A program made the translations under genes and the position numbers. Below the pieces are notes generated by a model that saw nothing but the letters and a program-made list of their open reading frames with translations, was not told where the DNA came from and made no database searches. Positions 1 through 9,911 of a DNA stretch of 64,000 bases are shown piece by piece. The stretch lies in contig JAGVVL010000001.1 in the NCBI GenBank assembly GCA_018287875.1, forward strand, positions 4,898,001-4,962,000, written 5' to 3'. The DNA comes from Nigrospora sphaerica. Lineage: Eukaryota > Ascomycota > Sordariomycetes > Amphisphaeriales > Apiosporaceae. The first letter of the stretch is position 1. Every line of letters starts with the position of its first letter.

Positions 1-3000
1 CGCCCAAGAGTTTTCTGTGGCGCGTCCTCGAGCACGAGACCGTCCTCAGCATCCGGGCCATCGACGTTTGCAAGGCCAAGCAAGGGCCTGATGCCAACTT
101 GACACTTGACCTGCGCTTCCCCCAGCCCATCCGGCCGTCATGCGTTGCCTTCGCCGACCCCCGCGACCACGATGTCTTGACCGTCTTTGTTGTGGACCAG
201 ACGAACCACCTCTACACCATTACCCTCCGTCCCGACCACTTCCGCAAACGCTCCCTGGCCGACAGCGGTCTGGCCGACGCTTGCAAGATCTACATGTCCT
301 CGGGCTTCAGCTTCAAGCACCCGCATCGACTAGTCGCCGTGAACAACGATCTCCTCATCGTAACGGTGCACGATGGCGGGAACATCAGGCTGGACCGGAA
401 TAAGGGCCACGACGGTGAGTGATACCCCCACGCATTCGGCCCCCGCACACTACTAACCTTGGCTCAGCTTCTGCCCATCCGTGGAGGGAAACCTTCTACA
501 ACTCCAAGGGCTGGGCGCAAGGCTTCCGCAGCCTGCTGAAGAATACCCATACCATCAAGTACAGAGGTGTCAATATGGAGCTGGCTGCAGCGACTTCGGC
601 CGCAACGGCCGATTTCGGACTGGACGATGTCTCCTATCTCTTCACCGTGTGCCTGGACCATCGGTTGCGCAGCTGGAACCTCAACAACGGACAGATTCTC
701 GAGGCCCGGGACCTTCTCGATGCTGAACGCAACCCACAAGAAATCGGCAAATGGACCATCGATCCCTCGCAGAGCAATCTGATCAAAGTAGTAGGCGAGA
801 CCGACGGCAAGCGCGTGTGTGTCACCTACTCTCCTATCGGTAAGGGCGAGTTCAAGTTTTGGAAGATGGAGGCCACCACACAGGATGACCTGACCGTGAG
901 CGACTTCTTCCCCGGCGTGCGTTTGATTCCTAGTCCGCCCTCGGGCTCCGACGTATGGACGGTGGTCGATTTCGTGGTAGCTCACGAACCGCCTCGGGGC
1001 ACCCAGCTCTGGGTCCTGTGGAAAAACAACATGACGTACCGGGTTCAGCACTTGTCATTTGTCCCCGAAGATGTGGAGGACGCCTGGCAAACCGGCTGGA
1101 CGGCTGTCTTTCCTGACAGTGCCATTCCCACGGCGCCGACGTCCAGCGCTTGTGAGCCCACCGATGCTACGGAGAAGTGGTTGCAGCTTATCCTGTACCC
1201 CGGGCGGTTTACGAAAGCCACCCTGGAGACGGCCCTATCCATATACGAACAGGGCCTTGGGACTGCGACGAGCTCATCGTCACGCAGCAGCCAAGGTCTG
1301 GCCGAGGCCATTTGCGCCGCTCTTGCGTCTACCTCATCCTTGGACAGAAGCCCTTCGGGCGGCATGGACTACGAAAGATTCCGAAACGCCAGCGAGGTGC
1401 AGTGGCGGCGGTTCTACCGACTCCTGATCGAGCTTGACAAGCAGCGTGGAGAGGCGCTGGCGCTATCATACGAGCCCGATTCGGAGGCGTCGTGGGTGGT
1501 TTGCGCAGACGGCCTGTCTGCAATCAGGGATTGCAACCAGCTAGAGCAAATCTCCCATAACCCTACCGCCAGATATGAAGGCCTGGGCGACGTTGCCACT
1601 CTGATTTCCGCTGGTCTGAACTTCGTCGATGTCTTCTCAGACAGCATGCTGGAGATTTGCAACTCGGTGTTGCGCTCCGAGCTGTTCGAGGATTCGCCCA
1701 AAACGGATCATGAGCGTATCCAGTACTTTTCTGACAAGGCGGGTTTCTGGCGGCAGACGTCAGATGAAGATTGCGCTCAGGTCACAGACGCGCTGGGTCA
1801 AAACTTTAAGCTGGTCACCCTGGAGCTGTACCAGAAGACTATGGAGCTGATGGGCACGTCGGCAGAGTCGCAACGCGAAGGCCAGTTCCCGCTGACTGAT
1901 TTTGGACGCAAGGTGGCCGTCAAAGCCGTCCAACAGATGGCCGAGCTACAATGGAACATCTGCTTCAGCCAGCTGATCCTGCTCGTCCACATGGAGTTTG
2001 AGTTTGACCGTCCCGAGGACGCGCTGCACACGAGACTGGACATTGGAACTGTCTTTCGCTACCTTGTGCGGTCCCTCCGGAGGCTCGAGTTGATTCGCTG
2101 GTTGTCGAAGACGCAGATGACGGTGCCGTTGACCAAGACAGAGCGGTCCAGCTCGACACCAAGCAGTTCCCCCGTGGCCCCAAAGCGCCAGTTGGAAGAC
2201 AACCAGGCCATCACTGCGCTCGAAGCAACCGTTGGCCACCTGCTTGGCGTCTCCGACGCTGAGTCCATTTCGGAAGGCATCACCGAAGTTGCCGAGGGTC
2301 TCTGCGCTCAAGACAGTGATATCCAGCTGCCGCCGCAGTATACGCAGTGCGCGCTGTTGGTCCAGAACCGACCCGATCTGGCCACCGAACTTGCCCCTTA
2401 CTCGGAGCAAGATCCATTCTCGACCTACGTCCAGGGCAGGGTTCAGTTAGCTTTGCGGGACTTCAATGCCGCTGCAGTGCACTTCAAGAGGGCAGCGTAT
2501 GGGCTTAGTAAGTTTGATCGCGCCCGGTGGAGCGATGGCATGCTAACAACGGTGAAAGGTATACCACGGAAGCACCCAGACAGACATAGCAGCGGACTCC
2601 TCGACGATACAGAGTGGAGGCTATTCTACTCAGGCATGCCACTGTACTATAGCCACATAGTGGCCCTTTTTGAGAAACAGAAGGCGCACTCGTACGTGGT
2701 AGAATTCGGACGCCTTGCGCTGGAGTACGCCGATACCTCATCCTACGACGACATGGCTGTGCGCACCGAGATACAGAGCCGGCTGTTCAACGGGGCCATC
2801 GGCGTCTCACACTTCGACCTTGCGCACTCGACATTGGTGTCGATGTCCGACCAGGCCCTGCAGCACTCGTGCCTGCGGATGCTGATCCAGAAGATGTGCG
2901 ATACCCTGCACAACGCCGAGCTCGTGCAGCTCCCGTTTCCGAACCTGGAAAACGCCGTGGATGAGATTTTGGCGCAGAAATGCCAAACCACAGCGGATGT

Positions 3001-3400
3001 TGTCACGGGCATCCCCTACCACCAAGTCTTGTATGCGTGGCGGGTCAAGCGCAACAACTACCGCGGTGCCGCTGCCATTCTGCTAGACCGTATTCACAAG
3101 CTGCAGTTGTTGGGCGAGGCGGACGAGCAGAACGGGGACGATGTACTGGACACGGCGGTCACGAGGCAGTACTTGATGCTCATCAATGTCCTGAGCTGCG
3201 TGGACCACAAACAGGCCTGGATCACCACGGAAGGGGTCCCGAACAGCCGAGCGAGCGGCTCGCTCGGTGGTCCTGGCAAGCGAAAGGTGGTGACACTTGC
3301 GGATATTCGCCGCGAGTACCAAAACGAGCTGGACCGCATCGCGGCCATCGAAAACAACCAATTCGGCTTTGCGGCGGGCGACGCGATGGATGTCTTGTGA
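1..3400 (+). CDS. NUP120: Nucleoporin Nup120/Nup160, 5' partial
   Basis: Scaffold nucleoporin of the Y-shaped (Nup84/Nup107) complex, acting at the nuclear pore. The reading frame enters the window already open (frame starts at base 3), so the N-terminus lies upstream. Visible exons are 3-414, 468-2507 and 2559-3400, ending in TGA. Intron one (415-467) is GTGAGT...CTAAC...CAG. Intron two (2508-2558) is GTAAGT...GCTAACAAC...AAAG and is 51 nt, so the frame stays open if it is retained. About 1,095 residues are visible, consistent with most of a fungal Nup120 (roughly 1,200). The first part is beta-propeller-like (SYLFTVCLDHRLRSWNLN, then WTVVDFVV), the second alpha-helical (HIVALFEKQKAHSYVVEF). 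Recognition rests on these family-like segments; the Nup120/160 family is my best match and I am fairly sure. The gene converges on VPS26 with 282 bp between stop codons. Confidence 0.88.
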
Positions 3401-3682
3401 TGACAAGCTGGGAGGCAAAGCTACGCGGACGTGTAATCGCTGGTAGTAGAAAGTGTTTACAGAGACGATTGAGATACCTTTGTTAAATCACGGGAAAAGC
3501 GCGGGAAAACAAGGCTCGCCAGACAAAAATGATGAGATGCAGTGGATGACAAGCTGCTTCTACTGCCCGAGAACGCCGTGCCCCCCAACCCTAATGCTCA
3601 AACAGGCTGATATACAAATCGTGAACAATTCATGCTCCCCGGGCCGCCGGAGCGAGGAGCGGTAGCGCACACGCTTACACGC

Positions 3683-4945
3683 TCACGCCTCGACAGGCAA
3701 TGGCATGGGGCGCGTCGACTCGGGTACCGCCGTCAGTTGCGCCGGCCCGCTGTTTGCCTCGGGGGCCTGCCGGTAGAGAATAATCTCGGACTGCTTGAAG
3801 TACCGTCTGGCGTCCTCATCTATCAGGACCAGGCTGAGGTAGTAGCGGGTAGAGAACTTCTTGTTGACATCCCGAAAAGTCGGGGTCAAATCGAAGCCGC
3901 CCAGGAACAGGCGGATGGGGATCGTCTCGCCGCGTGAAGGAGACCCGTCCATAATCTGCGCCGGCGGCCTGTCAGTCCACTGCCTCGGTGAAAGGCGGCC
4001 ACGGCGCGGGCGTGCGCGCGCGTCTGCGTGGGGCACGCTTGGCAAAGGGGGGAAGGGGACTTGCCTCGAAGCGAACGAGCGTCTCGCTTTCGTTGTATTG
4101 ATTGGGCGCGGCGCCGGTCGTCTCTCTCCGTATGATGCTCAACTCCATATGCTTGATCTTGAGGCGCACCAGCAAGAAGTAGATGCGACCGACGATAACA
4201 TCCTTAAGGTGGTACTTGCTCTTGCTGTACTCGAACTCGATATGCAGGCAGTCCTCAATGCCGACGTCCATCTTGATGCTGCTGTTGATCTCCGGGGGGA
4301 TGCGGTAGCTATAGACCCAGATGTCCTTTTCGCGGATGACGTCGGCCATGCGGCGCGAGACGGTGACTCGGACTAGGTAGCGCAGCTTGACGTTGATACC
4401 GTTGTACGACTCGTACTGCTTCTCGACGTTCTTGAAGTTGAAGTCGAAGGTTTGGGGGTGCTGCAGCTCGCCCGGGGCCGCCAGCTCTTGGTTCAGGGAA
4501 AGGAATTCGTAGTGGTTCCCGCGGTCGAAGAACATCTCTGAGGGCTTTCTTAGTCTCCTCATCACGGTGGCGATGCCTGCGCGCGAAGAAGAAGGGGCGA
4601 GAAAGTAGTTGGAAGGGGGTTTTGCTTTCGAGGGTGCCGAAGGGGGAGGGGAGAACGACCCCCGGGACGAGGGAGGGAAAGGGGTACGGAGGGCCAGGGC
4701 GGCCAGCGACTCGAGGATCTCCACGTACCTATTGTGCCGATGAACTGCACCTTGATGCCGGTGTGCTCCAGCCGCTTACCGTCCTTGGGGCGGATGGTCA
4801 CGGCGCCCTTGACGCTCTCGCCGTCCATGTACAGCGGGGCCTTCTCGCGGCGGTTCTTGTCGAGCTTGACATCGACCATAGCGCGCTCGTCGGCATCTTC
4901 TAGGACGACGTCGATGTCGACGGGCGTGGCGAAGAAGTACGACAT
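3683..4945 (-). CDS. VPS26: Retromer subunit Vps26 (Pep8)
   Basis: Arrestin-fold subunit of the retromer cargo-selective trimer (Vps26-Vps29-Vps35), which recycles receptors from endosomes to the Golgi. Exons on the minus strand are 4945-4729, 4537-4065 and 3955-3683, giving 320 residues, the usual family length. The start reads MSYFFATPVDIDVVLEDAD. The first splice joins GTI to EMFFDRGNHYEF, and the second joins LVRFE to IMDGSPSRGETIPIRLFLGG, both hallmark Vps26 stretches that fix the borders. Intron one (4538-4728) is GTACGT...CAG. Intron two (3956-4064) starts with GC: CGCTTCGAG|GCAAGT...CAG. No GT donor nearby keeps the frame, so this is a GC-AG intron. The gene is convergent with the nucleoporin gene and divergent from RPL9. 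Confidence 0.95.
3956..4064 (-). other. GC-AG intron in VPS26
   Basis: The 109-nt intron has donor GAG|GCAAGT and acceptor GCGCAG|ATT. It is fixed by protein continuity across the junction (VRFE + IMDG). The extended donor complements U1 snRNA at all positions except the C at +2, the usual pattern for GC donors. Confidence 0.85.
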
Positions 4946-5317
4946 GGTCGGCTGACGGGTATGCGCTGTGTCGCCGCGAGGGGTGTGGGTGGGAGTTGCG
5001 GATTTGTCCGGCGCGGGGGAACAGGCACACGAGCCCGTGCAGTCAGGCAACAAGTCTCCACGACGATACCGGCCCTTTCGGTCGTCGCTCGGGTGCGGGC
5101 GTGCCTGCGTCGAGACTCGGCGGCGTTGTTTCGTTTGGGGGGAAGGAGGCAGAGCACGGTCACACACGTATGGAGGAGGGTATGGAGGTTAGTCACTTAG
5201 CTACCGTGAATGCAAGATACACGATGGATACTTAGCCCGTATGCGTACGCCATACACCTGATGGATCCTTGTTAGCCGACTCTGCGCGGTGGGGTCTTTC
5301 CTCCTTGGTCACTGGAG

Positions 5318-6043
5318 CTACATCGTACAAGTTTGTAAGTACATTGAGGTAGTAGTATGTACAAATCTACAGCTACAGAACGGAGAGGCGCCATAGGACA
5401 GCCTGTCTATCGCTAGCTGCCCAGATAGAGAGGATCTTCTACGGAATTCCCATTGGGGTTCCATAGGAGCTCGGCTGGCATTGGAGGCTTCTGATTGTAC
5501 AACTACAGAGGCTAGAATAAACGGATGTCGGTACAAGAGGAGTGTACCTCTTGCGACGCAGGGGTGAGCTTGCGCTAGAGCTTCAGCTGCCACCCACACC
5601 CGCTTTCCGCCTATTGGGTGATCGTACGTCAGCAGAGTGCAATGTCGATGGGCAACGAACGGCGATGATGAACGGCCAATTGATTCCCTGCAGCAACCCA
5701 CCTGCCGTTCAATCCAAGCGGGATGGGCACCAGCTTCTTGCCCATATAGCTTCCCGTCGCATACATCCATGTACTGATCTGTTTCGGCACTAGTTGATTC
5801 ACTGTCCGGCAATATGCCAAGCCGCACCGGGCAACCGTGAAGACTGAGCGTTACGGAATACAACGGACCGTAAAACCGCATGCTCGAGAACGGGCTATAT
5901 CGGTTGGCGGACCTAGCCTTGTCTGGTCCCGGATGCTTCATAGTGATCGCCGAGCATGTTCTCACACGATAGAGAGTGGCTAGGGAACCGAACGAGAGCC
6001 GTAGAACCAGGGCGTGGTTTATAAGAGCATGCCTGACCTCCAT
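5318..6043 (-). CDS. Unrecognised 241-codon ORF, doubtful
   Basis: A single open frame of 241 codons with a true ATG (6043-6041) lies between the VPS26 and RPL9 promoters. I recognise no domain. The product is Cys/Ser/Arg-rich with no clear signal peptide or membrane span. Third codon positions are not biased towards G/C, unlike the recognised genes here, which argues against a normal protein gene. In a GC-rich window a few frames of this length can arise by chance. It could be an orphan gene, part of a 5' leader, or noise. Confidence 0.15.
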   Translation of the reverse strand: MEVRHALINHALVLRLSFGSLATLYRVRTCSAITMKHPGPDKARSANRYSPFSSMRFYGPLYSVTLSLHGCPVRLGILPDSESTSAETDQYMDVCDGKLYGQEAGAHPAWIERQVGCCRESIGRSSSPFVAHRHCTLLTYDHPIGGKRVWVAAEALAQAHPCVARGTLLLYRHPFILASVVVQSEASNASRAPMEPQWEFRRRSSLSGQLAIDRLSYGASPFCSCRFVHTTTSMYLQTCTM

Positions 6044-6282
6044 GCCCGGTTCGGAACGAGGCCTCTACATCATCCCATGTGTTAGGTCAGCATTGTCTCG
6101 TCAGAGGTGCGGGTGACCGACCTCCCACTTGCCATCAATTGAATGACGGCCCCGTCCCAGCCCAAAAAGGCGGGGCCGATGCTTGACCGGAGTTCCAATC
6201 CCACTGACGGGCTGAATCCATGACCCACTTCTCTGCTGGTCTAGGTGGTCAAGCCACAGCCCCAGCCACCCGATTGCACGCG

Positions 6283-6290
6283 AACCCTAA
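6283..6290 (+). promoter_or_regulatory. Telobox-like AACCCTAA upstream of RPL9
   Basis: The octamer AACCCTAA lies 284 bp 5' of the RPL9 ATG. Teloboxes of this sequence are known in ribosomal-protein gene promoters of several fungi, where Tbf1-type factors bind. Here the role is inferred from position. Another copy occurs at 3587-3594 between two gene ends, so the word alone is not specific. Confidence 0.35.
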
Positions 6291-6573
6291 CTAAAGTCCA
6301 TTTTTGTGAGAAATTCTCGTGTGGCCTTCCGCGAAAACCGACTCCAAGTTCGGCTGCGACTTCACATCACGCACCGCATCGCATCCCCATTTTCTTCAGG
6401 TACGCCCAGTGACCCCTCGGATTCCCCCCCTCGCGCCCGCCAACTCCGAACCGCCAAATCCCGTAGTTTCGGAATCCAGTCGCGTCCACGCCGGCCGCTA
6501 AATTACTGACCTTGCCCGCCCCTAGGTCGATACCCGGCATCACTTCCCCCATACCTGAGGAATCGACGGCAAG

Positions 6574-7440
6574 ATGCGCTTCATTCACAGCGAGGAGACC
6601 CTGGAGGTGCCTGAGGGCGGTATGTCAAGACCACTGTTCCATTGCCCGGTTCTCGAGGCGCCCGACGCGACGGGCGAAACGCCGTACCGGATCAAAGAGG
6701 AGGGCCCGTGGGAGCGCCTGAGGACCTGAGCCAGCTGCCGCGCGGGCAGAGAAAGGGCATCACTGACTTGCCGTCTTTCCCACAGTCTCGGTCCACATTA
6801 AGGCCAGAAACGTTACCGTTACTGGTCCCAAGGGTAGGCAGAGATGAACCGCCCCGAGCTCGGCGAGCCCACATCTGACCGAATGCACCAGGCAAGCTTT
6901 CCAAAGACCTGAGCCACTTGGCCGTCAGCTTCTCGCAGCCCGCCAAGAACCAGATTGGCATCGAGATCCACCACGGTGCCCGCAAGAACGTCGCTGCTCT
7001 CCGAACCGTCCGTACCCTGATCAACAACCTCATCACCGGTGTTGTGAAGGGCTACAAGTACAAGATGCGCTACGTCTACGCCCATTTCCCCATCAACGTC
7101 AACATCGACAAGAACTCTGAGACGGACTGCTACGAGGTCGAGATCCGCAACTTTGTCGGCGAGAAGCTCGTCCGGAGAGTCGTCATGCGCCACGGTGTCA
7201 ACGTCGAGGTCTCCAAGAACACCAAGGATGAGCTCACGCTCACCGGTATCTCGCTGGAGGACGTCTCCCAGTCTGCCGCCGACATCCAGCAGATCTGCAG
7301 AGTCCGAAACAAGGATATCCGTAAGGTAAGATGGCACCGCGAGGAGGCGCTGGTTCCACGCGGCACGGCTGACATGTCCCCGACAGTTCTTGGATGGTCT
7401 GTACGTTTCGGAGAAGGGCCACATCGACGAGGATGCGTAA
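6574..7440 (+). CDS. RPL9: 60S ribosomal protein L9 (uL6)
   Basis: Cytosolic large-subunit ribosomal protein of the uL6 family. Exons are 6574-6619, 6786-6833, 6892-7325 and 7387-7440, giving 193 residues (yeast L9 has 191). The protein begins MRFIHSEETLEVPEGVSVHI, continues KARNVTVTGPKGKLSKDLSH, and ends EKGHIDEDA. Family segments include RTLINNLITGVVKGYKYKMR and NFVGEKLVRRVVMR. Three introns (6620-6785 GTATGT, 6834-6891 GTAGGC, 7326-7386 GTAAGA) cluster in the 5' part plus one just before the last 17 codons, a pattern common for fungal ribosomal-protein genes. A telobox lies upstream. No anomalies. Confidence 0.97.
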
Positions 7441-8602
7441 AAATAAAATCGGCCGGATATGGATCGGATGTCATGGTTTCTTTGCTGCTTTATGGGACAT
7501 TCAGGAGTGACTGGGGTTCATACATTTGCATGCCTAGTAGCAAGGTAGCTACAATGGAAAGGAACCTTTCCTGAAGCATCCTTCGAAGCCCAAAGCGGTG
7601 GCTCCGATCCGCAGCACGACTTACGTACGCTTTCTCCTCTACGAGACTCCCCCTTCGACAACACGCTTGTTCCCATTCTGACGACCTGATGGACGCGTGC
7701 ATTGGGAGGGCACCGCTGGGAGAGGAGACGCCGGCGGTTGTCACGTCAGGATGAGGCAGTTCACGACTGCGGACGATCTGACGATTGGGCTTATGCACAT
7801 TCGGTGTCCGAAATGACTTGAAGTAGTATGGGTCCTTGAGACACCGGCATGAACACCGAATTACTGATTGAAATCCTCTCAATGCAGTGGCTGTGACTTA
7901 GATACCTACCGATGGTGACATGTAAAATCATCAAGGTGCGGAGGCACGTCACCCGCGGCTCGGCGTGCCAAGTGTTGATGGAAGGTTTTCCGCTTCCAGG
8001 GTAGTGGTTTTGTTTGTTCCGGTGGATAGGGTTAGTTGCCGAAAGGCCCATGGCGAGCTGGTTGTGTTTAACATTGATCATTATTGAAGCTACCGCTGCC
8101 ATGGTCTTGGTTCTGGCCTATGATATGTACGCTCAGAAAGCAAGGAAATACACCAGCGCCCCTTATGTCCAAGCAGCGGGTTTGGGCCTGGCGTCAATTC
8201 GTGGCCCTTTGGTGCAATTCCCAAATATTCGTCGTCAAGATACCGTTCCAGCATTTCTCGTTCTCATACGTTCTTTTCTTCCCCTCCTGCCCCTGACTCC
8301 CTGAGGGGCAGGCTTTGTCGTCGTCTTCCTCTTCCCGGCGTGCATCGTCTTCGAAAACCTAGTCATCATTTCCATTGGTAAAATGAAAGGCCGGAAAACC
8401 TCCCTCCCTTCTCCCAAGCCAAATCCAGAACGCCAGGGTCATGACGGCTTCCTCTCTAACGCACGCTCTCTCCCTCTCTGTCACACACATACACACTTTC
8501 TCTCTTTATATACGGGGCAGGGCCGTGTATTCGTAAACAAATGGGGTGAAACGCCAACGAAAGCAGCCCGACGGGCCGTTTAGGAAAACACGTGAGAATC
8601 GA
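7441..8602. other. Intergenic region between convergent genes
   Basis: The 3' flanks of RPL9 and of the surface-protein gene. A CT/CA-rich stretch near 8459-8512 (ctctccctctctgtcacacacat) lies in the likely 3' UTR of the minus-strand gene. I see no convincing ORF or RNA gene. Confidence 0.6.
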
Positions 8603-9911
8603 CTACGAGCGGCGCGTGTGGCGAGAACCGGCGCGAGACTGCTGTCGCCGTGGCGGACCCCGCGAGTGGCGGGACCGGCGGCGCTCGGTGCTGAAACTGC
8701 CTGTCATGGTTGTTAGCCGGGGCCCGAGGGCGGTCTTTCGGAGGCGGGGATAGAGTCTGACGGGTGAACTTACTGGGACTGTCGGCCGTGTACGAGTCGG
8801 AGAAGTAGGAGCTGCTCAAATCGCTCCGTGGGGGGCGGCTGTGGCTGTGGCTGTGGCTGTGGCTGCGACGGCGAACCGTCGTCACCTCCTTCACCTCCTT
8901 CTTCTTGTCGCCGCGACGCAGGCCGAGCAACATCAAGGCGGCGCCACCGGCAGCGGCCAGCCAGCCGGGGCTGGGACCCGACTTCTCCTCCTTGCGGGAG
9001 GCGACGGTCGAGGGCCGGCCGCCGCCGCCGAACCAACCCTTGTGGTTGGGGCGGGTGGCGCCGTAGGCGCTGCCGCCGTGGCGCGAGTAGCGCTCCTCGA
9101 TGACCTCGATGCGCTCCTCCTTGCGGTCCCTCTTGCCGCCGCCGAGGCCGAAGATGCCCAGGCAGGTGTGCCAGAGGCCGCGCACGATGCAGCAGAAGCA
9201 GAGCAGGAGCAACAGAATGACGCCGGCGATGGTGCCGATGACGATGCCGGCGATGGCGCCGCCGCTCAGGTTGTTGTCGGTGGTGGTCACGGCCCCGGCG
9301 GCGCCGGTCGGGGTCGCGGTGGCGCTCTCGGCGGTGCCGGTGGCGGTCGAGAAGACGGTGGTGCCGCTGGTGACGCGCCAGGGGGCCGAGTACTGGGTGG
9401 TGGTGATGACGCCGACGGCCGTGGTGACGCCCGTGGTCCAGGTGCCCTCGCCCTTGTTGGGCATGCACTGGCCCTCCCAGGCGCAGTACTGCCACTTCGC
9501 GCAGCAGATGGGCCCGCAGGCGATCTGGTAGGACCCGGGCACGGGGATGCAGTTGGCGCCGCCAACGGCGCCGCCCGCGGGCTCGGTCGGCGCCGGCACG
9601 AAGGAGCTCCAGGTACTCGTGTACGTGTGCGTCTCAGTCCACGTCGTCGTGTGCGCGATGAAGTCACGCGCCGCGACGGCCGCCAACCCGCAGGTCGGCT
9701 TGCCCGTGACCGTCATGCACGTCTCGTTTGTGTCGCAGCACAGCTCCTCGTTCGCGCCGCAAAACGTAGAGCACTCGCGCGGCAGCAGGGAGCCGAGGCC
9801 GTCCCGCGGGAACGGCGAGGCGACGGCGAGGCAGGCGCTCAGCACCACGGCCGCCAGCGCGGCGGGGAGGGAGCGGGCCGAAGCCGGCGAGGACCACCGC
9901 AGGAGTCGCAT
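8603..9911 (-). CDS. Cys-rich single-pass surface glycoprotein
   Basis: Predicted type I membrane protein of 411 residues encoded by exons 9911-8774 and 8700-8603. The ATG (9911) opens a signal peptide (about residues 1-31, LPAALAAVVLSACLAVAS). The ectodomain has two Cys clusters (about 47-74 and 121-149, with CC pairs) and a Ser/Thr-rich stalk (about 155-215). One membrane span follows (about 216-243, AGIVIGTIAGVILLLLLCFCC), then a long basic tail containing a (His-Ser) repeat. The 73-nt intron (8701-8773) has GTAAGT, GCTAAC and CAG. Splicing it gives a basic tail ending RHTRRS; reading through instead adds an unrelated frame, so I prefer the spliced form. The layout resembles fungal wall-stress or Mid2-like sensors, but I cannot name the family and the role is inferred. 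Confidence 0.8.
8835..8866 (-). repeat. (GGCTGT)n microsatellite encoding His-Ser repeats
   Basis: On the plus strand the unit ggctgt/tggctg is iterated about five times. On the coding strand it gives alternating Ser-His codons in the cytosolic tail of the surface protein. Being in multiples of three bases, length changes would keep the frame. Confidence 0.8.

Larger units (their letters stand above)
4946..6573. other. Divergent intergenic region VPS26/RPL9
   Basis: This 1.6 kb holds the two 5' regions. It is less GC-rich than the neighbouring exons. The only long frame is a minus-strand ORF (5318-6043), listed separately. A telomere-like AACCCTAA box lies 284 bp before the RPL9 start. I see no RNA gene. 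Confidence 0.6.

Noticed and set aside
8580..8774. Unspliced C-terminus of the surface protein ending DSHVFS
   Set aside because: A textbook intron (GTAAGT, GCTAAC, CAG) lies here and splicing yields a more plausible Arg/Ser-rich end.
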